Positions 12,643 to 24,356 of a stretch of 64,000 nucleotides of DNA are shown here, piece after piece. The translations under genes were made by a program, and so were the position numbers. The stretch's first letter is position 1. Each line of letters begins with the position of its first letter. The notes under the pieces are model-generated. The model was not told the origin of the DNA. It saw only the letters and a program-made list of their open reading frames with translations, and did no database searches. The DNA is from Isoetes taiwanensis. Taxonomy: Eukaryota; Streptophyta; Lycopodiopsida; Isoetales; Isoetaceae. The stretch lies in contig JAJEKV010000051.1 in assembly GCA_021234155.1 (NCBI GenBank), positions 1 through 64,000 of the forward strand. The letters run 5' to 3'.

Positions 12643-12964
12643 GCATGCATAAGCAACATCTGAAGTCGCCCCAGGGGTTTCACCTACTATAAAGGTGATA
12701 CGCCACGTGCGTTAATGGGGTCAGCAAAAAACCCTCCGTATACGCCTTGTCCAACCTTCTAAACGCCCCTTCCCGTATACATATTACACTGGATTCCCCC
12801 CCAGAAAACCCCCTAGCCAAGCCCCTATCCATATTTATACATACGGTTTAGGGTAAAAAAAAACCCACCCCTTTCACTCACATGGTATATACGCCTTAAA
12901 CTATGTGACATCCCCGGGGAAGTCGCATATTTTTTACTGCATGCATAAGCAACATCTGAAGTCT
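12643..12964. mobile_element. small insertion flanked by a 25-bp direct repeat
   Basis: The phrase GCATGCATAAGCAACATCTG (continuing AAGTC) occurs at about 12643 and again at about 12940. Between them lies a GC-richer block whose ends are roughly inverted: CCCCAGGGGTTTCAC on the left, GTGACATCCCCGGGG on the right. It may be a MITE with an unusually long flanking duplication, or a local tandem duplication. Confidence 0.4.
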
Positions 12965-13196
12965 TATCTGATTATGTACAAAGCTTACACAAACTAAAGT
13001 GGTACAAAAATACTAATGGACTAAATTATTGCCCAAAGCTACGTGAGAGCAAATAACCCTTGAACCATCATCCAATTAAATTGGGATTATGTCAACTCCA
13101 AAATCACGCCAACCTGCTGTTGTCTTCTAGGTGGTTTTTGTTTTTTTTAATCTTTTTTTTTGGACTTCAAAAATAACATAAGGTTGCGATTCACGT

Positions 13197-13699
13197 GTGA
13201 CGTTTCATATGGATCACGGCTACCAAGCTCATATCCTTGACAGATTTCTTTTCTGCTATGAGAGGCTGCTTACTGATGATCAATTCTCCCAATTCAGAGA
13301 CATGTTCTATCACCATAAAGCCTTGCAAGTTGCTCACGGAGAAGCCTTGATCCTTTTCTCTGAAACAGCCCCTCTTTGGTTTTTTGCTTTCCCACCCGAA
13401 TGGAATGACATTGGTTGGCAGGTGGATCCAGTGGCTTCGGATTTGGTGATCATTGATGAGGAGGAGACTGATTCAGACTTTGATTTTATAGTTCCAGATC
13501 CTCCACTCTGAAATCGACCGAATTACTGATGCAGGTGGTTTTCTCTATGTACAAAGGTTTCTGACCCAAATTTTGATGTTATACATATGCGTGCTAAAGG
13601 CACAATTTTGAGAGCCTATATGGTTCCCATATTTTCTGATGTAACTACTTGATGAGTAATATAAATCTTCCTTTTCTCCAAAAAAAAAAAAAAAAAAAA
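13197..13699 (+). mobile_element. poly(A)-tailed retroposon-like unit with a 104-codon ORF
   Basis: An ORF at 13197-13511 ends in a very acidic tail (IIDEEETDSDFDFIVPDPPL). About 170 bp of 3' untranslated-like sequence follows, and a run of about 20 A at 13681-13699. The arrangement fits a processed retrocopy or the end of a LINE-type element. The protein starts MTFHMDHGYQAHILDRFLFC and is not one I can name. A (GAA)n repeat follows at about 13727-13751. Confidence 0.4.
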
Positions 13700-13943
13700 T
13701 ATGCGAATTGAAATATGCCAAAATGAAGAAGAAGAAGAAGAAGAAGAAGATTTTAACGTCCACGGAAACCCAATCGGGTTATGGGACCAGTACATGAAAG
13801 AGGGGTGTAACCCCAAACAAGAGCTCGGGGACAAAGCCCCATCGCAGAAGCCTAAAGTAGAATATATACATGCTGAGGGCAAGTGCCCAAACGAAATGAA
13901 ATGAAAGCTATTTGTTCTGATGATATGGTACTGCTGAGAGACC

Positions 13944-14870
13944 CTAGACATAGCCTGTCCACGGATTAGACGGCCAATGGTCTAGGATAATTGCTGCTCC
14001 TCCTCGGTATACCGCCCATTTCTTGTGTTGACGGGCTTCCCTAACCTTGCACAACTCATTCCGGCGATTGCATAGCTGTATGGGAGAAAGATCTTCCTGT
14101 AATGAAAATGTAGTGCCCCTCAAATGATTTCCGTGCTGAAGAACACTTAGACGACTCAACACATCCCGAAAGCGAATTAGAAGGTGTCGAGGTCGATCAG
14201 GACGCGCAGCCCCCACCCTAGCTGCAGACATAAGTCCAATAGCTGGGACATGCATAACCCCACGGAAAAAGCGCTTAGCGACCTCAAATCTGCCTCGATC
14301 CCCGGTAATACGTCTCCTCTACCCCTATAATACGTAAATTCAAAGCGCGGTCTTGTGCGTCTGGGGCTTGATCTGCAACCAACTGGCATGGCCCCTCCTC
14401 CTGCTGTGTATCCGTCCCCTCATGTACCTCGGTCTGTACCGCAGTGTGAACATGCAGGGGCGCTGCAGTCTGGACACTAGCATCAGCATATGATGGCACA
14501 TGAAATGGATCTTCAGTCTGTATGCTAGCATCAGTGCATAATGGCCCATCAACAAGGAGAGGTGCTGCGAACCCCGATTTGCTTCAAAATAGTGGGCGTA
14601 AAAGCGGATGAAGGTGGTCATACATGTAGGTCCGCTCAACACAGACCTCCCGCCCGTTAAAGTATCCCTTGCCCCAAAACTGTCTGATCATAGCCTGGTC
14701 CGATTCCGACTCGAAGCAAGACACCACACGATGCTGAATATCAAGCAATTCGTCATGCGTGGTATGGTGTTGCATTTGCTGCCGCGCCATTTCTCTGGTC
14801 TTGCGTGTCATGGGAGAAGGCGAGGTTGCTAGACAAAGGCAGTTCAAAGCAGCTGGACCAGGCAAGAAAA
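13944..14870 (-). pseudogene. decayed minus-strand gene, retroelement ORF1-like
   Basis: The frame from 14865 down to 14284 is open except for one in-frame TGA near 14551, and carries repeated D/T-A-S/V-x-Q-T motifs. The frame then shifts, and 14255-13944 continues with FRDVLSRLSVLQHGNHLRGT, then DLSPIQLCNRRNELCKVREA and KWAVYRGGAAIIL. This order (basic strand, charged D-L-(S/T)-P, R-x-x-x-L, then K-W-x-x-x-G-x-x-I-x) resembles the RNA-binding C-terminal part of L1-type ORF1 proteins. That is a by-eye comparison. The stop and the frameshift make it a pseudogene. Confidence 0.4.
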
Positions 14871-15033
14871 AATAGAGCTAGATATGGGAGCCAAGCAAAC
14901 CAAAGGATATGGTGCAGGTGCAGTCTTAAAGATGTGGCAGAAGTTGTATGGGCCTGGAAGTTGTGGCAACCTGCAGAGATTTAGGCGTGGCCTGTGATGC
15001 CTTGGCTGAAGCACCTATCGGAACTCAAATCCG

Positions 15034-15418
15034 ATGCAAGATCTTCACTCCACCACTGCCCAATCCGGCCTCCAAGTCGATTTTGAGCAATTGAAAATTA
15101 ATTCAAAATTCAATCTGGATACCTTGATACTTAGAAGTTGGCGCTGCAGTCGAAACCTGAAGAGCCCATCATGCCGATGCTCCCTGAAGCTGGATGCTAG
15201 CTCGCACAGTTCCAAAATCATGAAGCTGGATGATGCCGATGATCCCTGAAGCTGGATCCTGGTGATGCTAAACCCCTCCCTTCCGCCTGGATGCTGTTCT
15301 CGCTCGGGTCTGTATGGACTCCGGGCTTGCTGCTGCTTGATGCTAGCCCCTGAAGGGGCCTTAGGCTGGGCGGTAAGAGCAAGTTGCTAAGATAGACGAG
15401 CCCAAAATTGAAGAGCAT
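15034..15418. repeat. short local repeats (CTGAAGCTGGATGCT type)
   Basis: The words CCCTGAAGCTGGAT and GATGCCGATG recur two to three times in 15170-15270 in variable spacing. No gene is supported; ORFs here are short and lack motifs. Confidence 0.35.
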
Positions 15419-15540
15419 TTAGATGATAATATTAGGTTTGATAATAACAGATTGCATTATTTGTGAGGCAATTCCAGACTCGAAATTATCGATACATGGC
15501 ACAAATATCATACAAAAATATCATATATTCCAATAAAACA

Positions 15541-16177
15541 TTAAGGGATCAATCCATGGTTTTCCACATATTTAACAAGGTGTGGTTCCATGTCAGCCGT
15601 TCTATCCAGTTCTGGGTATGAATCTAACACTTCACCCACCGTCATCCCCATAGCCAAATTATTCATAATAGACACAAACTTCACCAGAAAATCATCTGTC
15701 GCAAATGTTTTTGGATCGTAAGATGGTGGATTCAGGACCTGCGTTTGATTGTAGAAGCATTTAAGAGCATCATCATCCACTATGATTATATCATCCTTAT
15801 TCTCGATACCAAGTTCGTCCATCATGTTACTCAAGTGTTTGATGAAGATAGGCTTGACTGTTGGATCATTGGGATTAGTGAACTTCATACATTTGTTCTG
15901 ATCCCAAAAGGTCAACCAATGTCTACGCATTTCCCCCAGTGCCTCCAAAGTATCCTTGATGTTCCTTAGTTCCATGGATGACCAAATACCAATTCGAAAT
16001 AACCTGAATGCCTCATCTAGCATCTCCTTCAAGTGCGGCCGCGGATAGATCCACTTGGTGTTTGATTCTACTGGTGTCTGATGAAACTGATCTCTAGCCA
16101 CTTTATTTTTCGGAAAAGTCTTGCAAAGGACTCCATTTAGGTCGAACACCACAATCTTCTTAGAAACGCAATGTAAG
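15541..16177 (-). pseudogene. last exon, FCP1/NIF-type HAD domain
   Basis: The exon starts SLHCVSKKIV, then VVFDLNGVLCKTFP: the HAD motif I with nucleophile Asp kept and D-L-N-G in place of D-x-D-x-T, a form seen in plant NIF-like proteins. RPHLKEMLDEAFRLFRIGIW followed by SSMELRNIKDTLEAL matches the FCP1-homology region in which a Ser/Thr ends motif II. DDIIIVDDDALKCFYN matches motif III/IV acidic residues. The protein ends ...VKYVENHGLIP at a TAA. This exon is itself undamaged (203 codons after the first GTG, more counting the splice). Family members dephosphorylate Ser/Thr of proteins such as the RNA polymerase II tail. Here the substituted second Asp leaves activity uncertain. Confidence 0.65.
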
Positions 16178-16388
16178 CTGAAACATCAAACATGTATCTG
16201 GTCAGCAAGATACGATAACACAAACAATACAAATGCGCCAAGCGTGATTTGAGTTAGTCTTAACCAAATCGTGTTCGGCGTGATTTAGTTTGACAACGAA
16301 AAATAATCAAAGCACGCTTGGCGCGATTTAATTCAAAGGTAATATAAATTAAATCACGCGTGGCGTGATTTCGTGGGCAAGGCCATAC
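16178..16388 (-). other. intron 3 of the three-domain gene, with palindromes
   Basis: A GTATGG donor and a GTTTCAG acceptor enclose 211 bp. It contains CACGCGTGGCGTG at 16355-16367, CACGCTTGGCGCG at 16313-16325, and degraded copies near 16245 and 16275 (GTGTTCGGCGTG). The flanks repeat AAATCA...TGATTT, extending the symmetry beyond 13 bp. Confidence 0.65.
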
Positions 16389-17725
16389 CTTTCATCTTCA
16401 GTTTCGCTGCCGTCGTCGGCGTCATTATCCCCTTCGCCACCCTTAATCTTCGTGCTCTTCTGACTGTTAGAATTGTTATTTTCTATTAGTTCCGTTGCGT
16501 CCTTCACAACTGACATTATTTTAGTATTCATTTGGCAAACCTGTGAATCACTAGAGTCGCCTTGGTTGCCTTCAGTTTCATTTGCCCTGTCAATTAGTTC
16601 ATTGTTAACCTGTGAATCTACTCTATTGTTGCTTGCATCACCCTGAAGGGAGGCAAGGATATTCCCTAAGTTCGCCGCGATCACATTACTTCGAGCAGCC
16701 AGTTTAGCAGCCATTTGTTCATTGCTTTCCTTTCCAGGCTGTGGATTACTAGTTCCCTCACCAGAACCATCGTCCACTTTCGAATTGGACAAGTCTACGA
16801 GACTTTTGATTGCTGATGATTTCAGGTTGTCATAAGGGCCTTTAGAAGATTTGGCAAGCACATGCATGAGGAATGGTTCAAGAAAGTCTTTGGCCTGCTC
16901 ATCACTCACAAAGCAGTGACATCTTCTAACACCCATAAGAGCCTCTCGGGCAATATAACCTCCAACATGAAGCTCCAAGCAGGTTGTATTAATTGGAGCA
17001 AATGCCTCGACGAGGTAAGCAGCCATAGGCGGGGGAAATCCATTTTTCTTTAAGGGGCCCTTCTCCTTAATTTGTAGCTCGTACTTGATTTCCCCACTTA
17101 GGAGGGGGTCACGATCCTCATCCTCTTCTGACTCATCCTGTTCTGACTGATCCTGATCCGTATGATAGAATATAGTTCTTAAGTCTGGATCATCTAGAAG
17201 AAAACATTCCCATGCACTGCTATTGTCACCCTTGGCCTTAGCAATATCATATTCCTCGTCTGACAGCATGGCTATCAAAATAAAGATCACATGTGCCATC
17301 TTCCGTTCTGTTCGCAGCTCATTATCCTTAACATCATATATTAGGCATCCCTCCCTAATAACTTTGAGGCACTCCAGATCATGAGCAGCGGATAGTGCAT
17401 GCAGATGTGACTCACCTGAAGGACAAACGATGACAATAGTGAAGGACCTCTCAGTTATCAATCCTATACATCTGGTAAAGAAGCTGCTGTAGTCCTTCTG
17501 GTTCATGCCCATCTCCTCTCCCACCCCTGTTGTCCAACACAAAGAGTGATATATTTTTAAGGCAAGAAGTTGATTCTGGCAAGACCTTTGTACCCAATGG
17601 AGACTGAATACTGGACAGTGTCTTCTTCTCCAGTAATCTTCTTCACAAGAGCCACTTTTCTTCTCAACTCGGCCAGTACCTTAGGGGGTAGAATCTCCTT
17701 ATGTTTTGTATTTTTAGCCTTCCAA
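16389..17725 (-). pseudogene. exon with DNA-methyltransferase-like domain
   Basis: Starts NWKAKNTKHKEILPPK, then LRRKVALVKKITGEEDTVQY. A 59-bp GT..AG gap (or a frameshift) near 17590-17530 leads to GVGEEMGMNQKDYSSFFTRC. The block ERSFTIVIVCPSGESHLHAL, and later GFPPPMAAYLVEAFAPINTT, CLELHVGGYIAREALMGVRR and the DEQAKDFLEPFL helix, follow the order of alpha/beta strands in N4/N6 DNA methyltransferases (FxGxG-like motif I late, as in circularly permuted types). I do not see a (D/N)PP(Y/W) catalytic motif, so catalysis is doubtful. A Ser/Asn-rich, acidic tail (EGDNDADDGSETEDE) precedes donor GAAAG|GTATGG. Confidence 0.45.
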
Positions 17726-20665
17726 TCCTATATTATAATGTTATAAGGTGTGTCTTGAATTACGCCCTAAATTTGATGGCTAGGATTAGACGAGCAGATC
17801 CGACGGTCCTGAAATAAACAAAGCATAAGGTTCTTAGGTCTTTTTTTGGGTGGCCATCGAAGAAAACGGCACTGGACATGCTATCGTGAGGCTCTCAAAG
17901 GTTTTATTTTGGAAAATTGGCTGTCTGTTTTGTGGAAGGATTTCGGATGCTTCATCACTGGAGCGCAACAGGCTTTATTGGCCGTGGGAGCTCTTCTTCA
18001 AATGGCTTCCGTTACATCAAGAAGATAGCACTGTTTGAGTTAACAGAATGATCTTCGGTTAACCCCGGTACCAGATTTGGACTTCTGAGACCTCCCAGAG
18101 CAGATGGTTTCAAAATTTCTTTGCCCTTCTGAGACTTCCAAAGACAGTTTCAAAATTCCTTTGCTCGCATTGAAGCTTGCACAAAGTATATTATGTTGTG
18201 AATCAACATGGATGAAGCAGACTCTGAGGAAAGGACATGTGCTTGCATCTACAAACAGACATAAAATTTGGAGGTCTTAGTGTTGACGAGACAGGTATTT
18301 TTTGTACTTGCATTTTTGCTTAGGAATTATATGCATTCCGCCCACTCTACATGCATATTTGCTTTGGTGCTTGCTTAGAGAACAGTCGGTTATTAAGTTT
18401 GGTGCAGACGAATGCCTTTCCCATTTTACATCCATTTTTTTTTGTTGCCTTGATGTTTGCATTGCATGTTATTATCCATCATGTTAGGGTCCATAAGCAA
18501 TCACTAGAAGAAACATCTTCATGTACAACTGAAAATATGGTCTCCTTTATGTGCTCTACTTAAAATCTGGAAAGTACAACTCTATATATCTGCCATTTGC
18601 TTAGGAAGCTTGGTCTGGACAGATCAGTTGTGCATCATTGTTCTTCGTGATGAGTATGTATGCACACATGATAATTAATAATTAAACACAAGCTTGAAAT
18701 CTAGAAGATACATTAAACTTAATTTTTGTTTCCTGCCTATCTAGGTCAAAGGAGTCCTGCTGCATGCTACTGAGCAACTGCAAACACTACAAGAAGAAGA
18801 TATGTCTAAGTTACCATTATCTTTCCAAAATGTTGCCGTCCTTGAGATCTCTTATGATTGCATTCGAGATGGAATTCAGGTCAGGTTATCTTCATCTGGA
18901 GCAGTTTCTTATAATATAGGATAGCATTTCAAATATCATTTCATCCGCTTTGGCAGAGTGCATTCCGCAAACATGCAAGATAACTACTCTTAGCTTTCTG
19001 ATCCCTTTTGATCCCACAACATAATTGTTTGCGCGCCTTTTGAAGTGTTTAAGGTTCCCATGGAAGTTTCCTATAGTGCCATCACAGGGTAAGCAAAGTA
19101 ATTACGATATAATGAAAAAGATATGGCTTTTGCTGCAGTCATGCTTCTATGCAGCTCAATTTGTAGCTTGGATAATCTAGAAGATACATTAAACTTAATT
19201 TTTGTTTCCTGCCTATCTAGGTCAAAGGAGTCCTGCTGCATGCTACTGAGCATGTCTAAGTTACCATTATCTTTCCAAAATGTTGATGTCCTTGAGATCT
19301 CTTATGATTGCATTCGAGATGGAATTCAGGTCAGGTTATCTTCATCTAGAGCAGTTTTTTATAATATAGGATAGCATTTCAAATATCATTTTATCCGCTT
19401 TGGCAGAGTGCATTCCGCAAACATGCAAGATAACTACTTTTAGCTTTCTGATCCCTTTTGATCCCACAGCGTAATTGTTTGCGCGGATTTTAAAGTGTTT
19501 AAGGTTCCCATGGAGGTTTTTCCTATAGTGCCATCACAGGGTAAGCAAAGTAATCACGATATAATGAAAAAGATATGGCTTTTGCTGCAGTCATGCTTCT
19601 ATGCAGCTCAATTTGTTGAATTCGTTGAAATTTCTTTCTTGCATTGATAGATCAGCTAAAACATCAGGTAATTTTATATAATATGAATGCCCACATAATA
19701 CAGCATAAGTGAACATTCAAAATGTTGGTTGGTTGTGGGAAAATTTCGTTGCCCTTCAGTTCGATGTTGCAGGCTTTTAGAAATACGAATGTCGGGTTTA
19801 TTACGGGAAGATTTTGTTGCCATTCAACTATTCTGCCCATGTTGCAGACTTTTGGAAATAACAATGTCCCATACTTGAACTAACATGTCCAATGAATCTA
19901 TTTCTGGATACAAAAGGAAATAACAATTGTTTAATGTTTTAATGCTGACCTCTATTCGTTAAACAAAAAATTAATGTTGATGTATGCACTTAATTTTAGC
20001 TGCAAATCATTATCTGCTTCGGCAATTAAAAGCTGGACAACGGGAGATAATTGCAGCTTGAATTTTGTATTGCTTACAGTTTCATCAACTCACAGTTTCA
20101 TTATCTTACGTCCCATGCAGCTGTTAAATATTGATTGGGCCCAAACACCTATCAAATTCAAAGCATTAGAATGCAATATTTAAGACACTAGCACAATGTT
20201 GGCAACATGCCCTTGACAAAGGTCTATCCATATTAGTACGATTGGTACAATGTTGGCAACATGACATTGATCCCTTCGAGAGACATGAAAGATCTTTGTC
20301 GTATTAGAGTGCCCTCAAACACTAGATAGGTAGAAGCACTAAAGATAAGTTCACCCCACACACTCCACAACAATAAAATTGAAAAAGATGTAGACATACA
20401 ATACCATACTTTTGATATATAAGAACATATAGAGATACACCCCACAACAAAAAAATTGAAAAAGATGTAGACATACAATACAATACACTTCTGATAGATA
20501 AGAACATATAGAGATACAACGCAAAATTGGATAAAACGGCCATTAAGATCTTAAAACCTTCAAGAGCATAAGCATAACATAAATGATTTTGTGAAGAAAG
20601 GCTAAACGCCATCATTTACATGTTCTTTTTAACTTATGGCCAGCAGCGCTGGGCACCATTACTAG
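17726..20665 (+). mobile_element. Helitron B with captured, internally duplicated exons
   Basis: The 5' end TCCTATATTATAATG starts at 17726 after host A. The 3' hairpin (one stem mismatch) is at 20639-20655, with CTAG at 20662-20665 and host T at 20666. It is inserted opposite to the three-domain gene. Inside, a segment at about 18700-19100 is repeated at about 19170-19600. Both copies hold a splice-bordered exon (CTATCTAG to CAGGTCAGG). The first copy reads VKGVLLHATEQLQTLQEEDM and then LEISYDCIRDGIQ, which resembles the exon at 45706 of the C2-domain gene in this window. No helicase gene. Confidence 0.85.
18755..18880 (+). pseudogene. captured exon in Helitron B, similar to the C2-gene exon at 45.7 kb
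   Basis: After an acceptor-like TATCTAG, the frame reads VKGVLLHATEQLQTLQEEDM, then SKLPLSFQNVAVLEISYDC, up to a GTCAGG donor. The exon at 45706 has EQDSILSTSFSSKLLVEISYSC in the matching place. The second Helitron-internal copy (about 19218-19330) has lost about 30 bp. Function of the captured piece is unknown. Confidence 0.4.
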
Positions 20666-21332
20666 TTCTTTAGGAAGTCCTTTGGCCAGAATACAAACTT
20701 CTTGATGTCATCATTACTGACCTTGTATTTGTCCAGCAATCCAATTTCAGATAATGCCACATCCCATTGATAGCCTTTGTAACTCAGCTCCTACAACTGA
20801 CTTCATTTTACGTACATCCTTCACATGGCTGCAGCACTCAATGAAGGACATCCTATCCTTAGTGAAAGCACTCTTCTTGTATAAGACTTCCTTCTTTAAG
20901 CACTGGTCTAAAACCCAAATGGTCTCAGCGTCATCTAGCCCCTCAGTCTTTCTCATCTCTGTCACATTCAAGTCAAAGATGCTTACATCAACAGGAGGCA
21001 CCCTACTCATAGTATCTGGCAGCTTCCCTTGTGCATAAGCGTCCCAGAATCCATTCCACTTTTGCCATACTGCCTCCTTACAAAACACAATCTTATACGA
21101 GTCTGTTGGGCCTGACCTGCTAGATGAGCTTTCAGAAGGATCTGCAATGTCATCACCACCTTTTTTCTTTGATTTTCTTGCAGTTTTCTTCTTCTCCTAT
21201 ATAATTGTCTGCGACAGAGTCCGCTCCAGCAGCTTGAAAGCCTCAGACTTTGACCCGCCCTGTCTGGTGGGTAATGGGCAACCATATTCCACCCACTGTT
21301 GACGGGCGTGGCGCAGTTGCTCCACGTATGGA
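20666..21332 (-). pseudogene. exon 3, linker between ParB-like and methyltransferase-like regions
   Basis: The exon starts SPYVEQLRHARQQWVEYGCP across the splice. An in-frame TAG lies at 21199-21197, after which the frame stays open: a lysine-rich patch (EKKKTARKSKKKG), then KEAVWQKWNGFWDAYAQGKL. A one-base shift near 20760 moves the reading to ALSEIGLLDKYKVSNDDIKK. The frame then meets Helitron B at 20666/20665 and continues at 17725 as FLKNWKAKNTK. I do not recognise a domain in this part. Confidence 0.55.
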
Positions 21333-21599
21333 CTGCAATAGTACAGACATTGAATCAGTATAAGAGACAAGAAACACGCCGGTCGCGATTTGAATAGAAA
21401 AGATCAACCTCAAAGCACGCCTGGCGTGAAATGAATTAAATACCAATGCAATTCATGCCAGGCGTGCTTTCGAATCAGTTGAATTCACGCCTGGCGTGAA
21501 TTGGTTTGATTTGAAAGCACGCCTGGCGTGAATTGGTTTCATTTGAAAGCACGCCTGGCGTGAAGATTAAAATGCTAACATCCTAATGCAGTCAGTTAC
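21333..21599 (-). other. intron 2 of the three-domain gene, packed with palindromes
   Basis: A GTAACT donor and an ATTGCAG acceptor enclose 267 bp. It contains CACGCCTGGCGTG at 21416, 21486, 21518 and 21550, an inverted-sense copy CATGCCAGGCGTG at 21454, and a degraded copy near 21375. The 21412-21470 pair can fold into a stem of about 20 bp (AAAGCACGCC... with ...GGCGTGCTTT). Confidence 0.65.
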
Positions 21600-22415
21600 C
21601 TTTTGTATAGAAATGTCTTCCCCATTTCATTCAAAGTTGCACTAATCTCAGCCAAATCTGCAGGTGAAGTATTGGCATCCAAGAGACGACACCTTATATA
21701 CGCATAGTGATTGTAGAACACGCTTTGGCCCGTTTGTTCTGCCTGCCCGATGAGGGCCTTTTGTGCCTCAACAGAATGCTGCCCGTCGATGATGACGAAT
21801 TTAATGTTATCATTTAGCATTAACTCCTCGAAGTTCGTCCACACAGCAGGCTTGTTCGAGATCATATCCCAAGGTAACACATCCGCTGGCATAGGCATTT
21901 GACCTGGATTACTAATCATGCTCTGAACAATCTCCATGGCATGTGCAGGATCATATCTTCTGCTAACATAAATGGAGCTTGGTGAACGGATGGGGGACTT
22001 CAGATGGATCGCAAAAGTTTCCTTAAGACCCAATGGATAATGGTCAGAGTACTTATTCAGCTTGTTCATGGTCTCTAGCTGCGCCACCCTGTCCTGTTCA
22101 TTCTAAAAAACAGATGCCTCCATACCTTCGACAACTGCAGGAAGAACATCCTTCCCTACATTTAGGACCCTCTTAGAAGCTTTCAAGTCAGCTAATTCCC
22201 TAGCTTGCTGCAAATAGTGACTTGGTGTCGGTTTATTGAACATGCCTCTACGCACAGCTGTAACCCCTTGGGAAATAGATACTGGCATAACTGCTACATT
22301 GGTGGGCCAACCATACTTAAAACATGTCTCACCGTTCACATCTGTCCTCATGAACGTATCTTTGTATGCAGTAGCTCTACAGTGAGTAAGTCTGAGCAGA
22401 TCTTTCTTCTGCTTA
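21600..22415 (-). pseudogene. exon with ParB-like (DGQH) domain
   Basis: The open frame reads KQKKDLLRLTHCRATAYKDT, then, after an in-frame TAG at 22105-22103, continues in the same frame. It contains SRRYDPAHAMEIVQSMISNP, PADVLPWDMISNKPAVW and the core KFVIIDGQHSVEAQKALIG, roughly residue 350 of the whole protein. ParB/Srx-fold domains carry a hydrophobic-x-D-G-x-H-R-x-x-A signature. Here it is DGQHSVEA, with Ser in place of the usual Arg, which would matter for CTP/ATP or DNA contacts in true ParB proteins. The exon ends AAAAG with donor GTAACT (phase 2). The TAG could instead be the AG of a cryptic acceptor (TGTTTTTTAG), but no paired donor was found. Confidence 0.6.
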
Positions 22416-24301
22416 CTAGTAATGGTGCCCAGCGTTGCTGGGCAAATGTTGGGAACATTTGTGGATGGAAACCTATTCAGCTCAGACTCATTTTTATACA
22501 TCTAATATAATAGAAACCAAGTCCATCATTGCTAGGCTATAAGAGGTTTTTGTGCATTTGATAACCTTCCCTTTGCTCTATCCTGCATATCCTTTTTTCC
22601 TCATTTTCTTGCACACTTTCTTTTTTCCCTTTTCTGATTTTCCCTGCACATTTACTTTTCTCCTTCTCTCTCTTTTTTTTTACCCTCTTCTCCCTCCTCT
22701 TTTTCTTCCTTTTCTCCTTCTCATTTTTCCCTTTCCCTTTCCCTTTTTTTGACGGCTTTTTTCCTTCCCTTTTCACCTTTCTCCACCCTTCCCATTTTTC
22801 TCATGATCTTTTTTCCCTTTCCTTTTCCCATTCCTTTTGCTTTTCTCTTTTTCCCTTACCTTTTCTCATGCCCCTTTTTTGCATTCCCTTTTCCCCACCC
22901 TTTTTTTTTTATGTTTTCTTCCTCTCCTCACCCTCTTCTTCTTTATCTCATGTCTCTTTTTCCCATTTTCTTCTTTCTTTTTTTCTCGTGCCTTTTTCCT
23001 TTCCTTCCCCCTTCCGCCTCCTTTTTCCTTTTCCCTTTCCTTCTTTTTTCATCATTTCCCCACCCTTTCCATTTTCCCGTGCCCTTTTCCTCTTTCCTTC
23101 CCCCTTTCCTTTTCTCTTTCCCTTTCCCTTTTCCCTTTCCCTTTTTCCCTTTCCCTTTTCCTTTCCTTTTTCCTTTTTCCTTTTTCCCATGTATTTTTCC
23201 ATTCCCTTTTTTCCACTTTTTTACTTGCCTTTTCTTCCGCCTTTCCTTACCCTCTTCCCCTTTTCCGTCCCTATTCCTTTTTTTTTTTTTTCTTTTCCCT
23301 TTCCCCATGCTCTTTTTTCCCTTTATTTTTTACCCTTTCCTCACCCTTTCCCTCTTCCAGTTTTTTCCGTGCCCTTTTTCCTTCCTCTTTTCCATTTTCC
23401 CTCCTTATTCCTCGTGTTCTTTTTTCTTTCCCCTTTCCCTTTTCGCCTCCCATTTCCTTTTTCCTTTTCCTTCTTTTTTTCATCCTTTTCTCCCTCTTTC
23501 CTTTCCACCCTTTTTTTTCCTTCTCTCTTTTCCTTTTCCATTTTCCCACACCTTTTTTCCGTTCCATTTTTTCCACCTTTTTCACATGCCCTTTTTCCTC
23601 ATTTTCCCCACCCTCTTTCCCTTTTCCTTTTCCTCTTTTTCCTATTCCATGTTTTCTACATTTCTTTTTTTTTGCTTTTTCCCTTTTCCCTTTTTCCATC
23701 TCTTTTTCCCTTTCTTTTTTTTTCCTTTCCTCACCCTTTTCCTCTTCTCGTGCCACTTTCTCCTTCCTCTCTCATTTCCCTCTCCCTTTTCCTCATGCCC
23801 TTTTCCTTTTTAGCCTCCTTTTCCTTTTCCTTCCCTTTCTATTTTTAGGGCCCTTTTTTTCTCTCTCCACCATTCTTATCTTCCCCTTTTTCCCTTAGTC
23901 ACCCTTTTTCGTCTTCACATTTTTTCCGTTGCTTTTTTTTTCTTCCTTTTCCTCCTTCCCTTTTTCTTTTCCCTTATTCTGTCCTCCCCTTTTCCCCCCT
24001 TTTCCTTTTCATAGTGTCTTTTTTTCCTTCCTTTTTCTCCCTTTCTTTTTCTTTCCCTTTTTCGTGCTCTTTTCCCTTTCCTTTTTTCTTCTCCGTCTTT
24101 CCCTTTTACCCGTGCCTTTTTATCTCTCACTTTGCCCTTTTTTCTGCCATTTTCCCTTTCCTCTTAAGAGATCAGAGCATGGCCAATCATGGTGGTGCGA
24201 AGTTGTGCGATAAATCTCGGCCTTCAAATGCAATCAGACGATATCAACTATCTAAATTAGGGTTTGATGCAAGACATACGCTAAAACTTTATAATATAAG
24301 A
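22416..24301 (-). mobile_element. Helitron C (non-autonomous, polypurine-tract type)
   Basis: The 5' end TCTTATATTATAAAG begins at 24301, 3' hairpin at 22427-22443, CTAG at 22416-22419, host T at 22415. Length is 1886 bp. About 22560-24165 is a continuous pyrimidine-rich tract on the plus strand, built of irregular TTTTCCC units with scattered CATGCCC. It is related to the two copies in Helitron D and to the purine tract at 36.4-38.0 kb. It interrupts the exon encoding the start of the ParB-like region. Confidence 0.85.
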
Positions 24302-24356
24302 TGTGTAATCTCCAAGAGCAATTTGCAGTTGGTGTCATCCTCTTCCTCATAAGAGA
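24302..24356 (-). pseudogene. 55-bp exon piece between Helitrons D and C
   Basis: Reads ISYEEEDDTNCKLLLEITH in the frame of the flanking exon pieces. At its downstream end ACA CA (host A, 24302) joins T AAG CAG (host T, 22415) across Helitron C. The continuity on both sides shows this is host exon, not Helitron. Confidence 0.65.

Noticed and set aside
7446-20665. A single 13-kb Helitron from the 7446 5' end to the 20665 3' end
   Set aside because: The 3' end at 20665 pairs with the 5' end at 17726, as shown by frame rescue of the host exon.
15541-22415. Recent bacterial transfer as the source of the ParB-like and methyltransferase-like parts
   Set aside because: Spliceosomal introns, plant-like codon use and a plant-type FCP1 domain in the same frame argue against a recent bacterial origin; an ancient one cannot be excluded.
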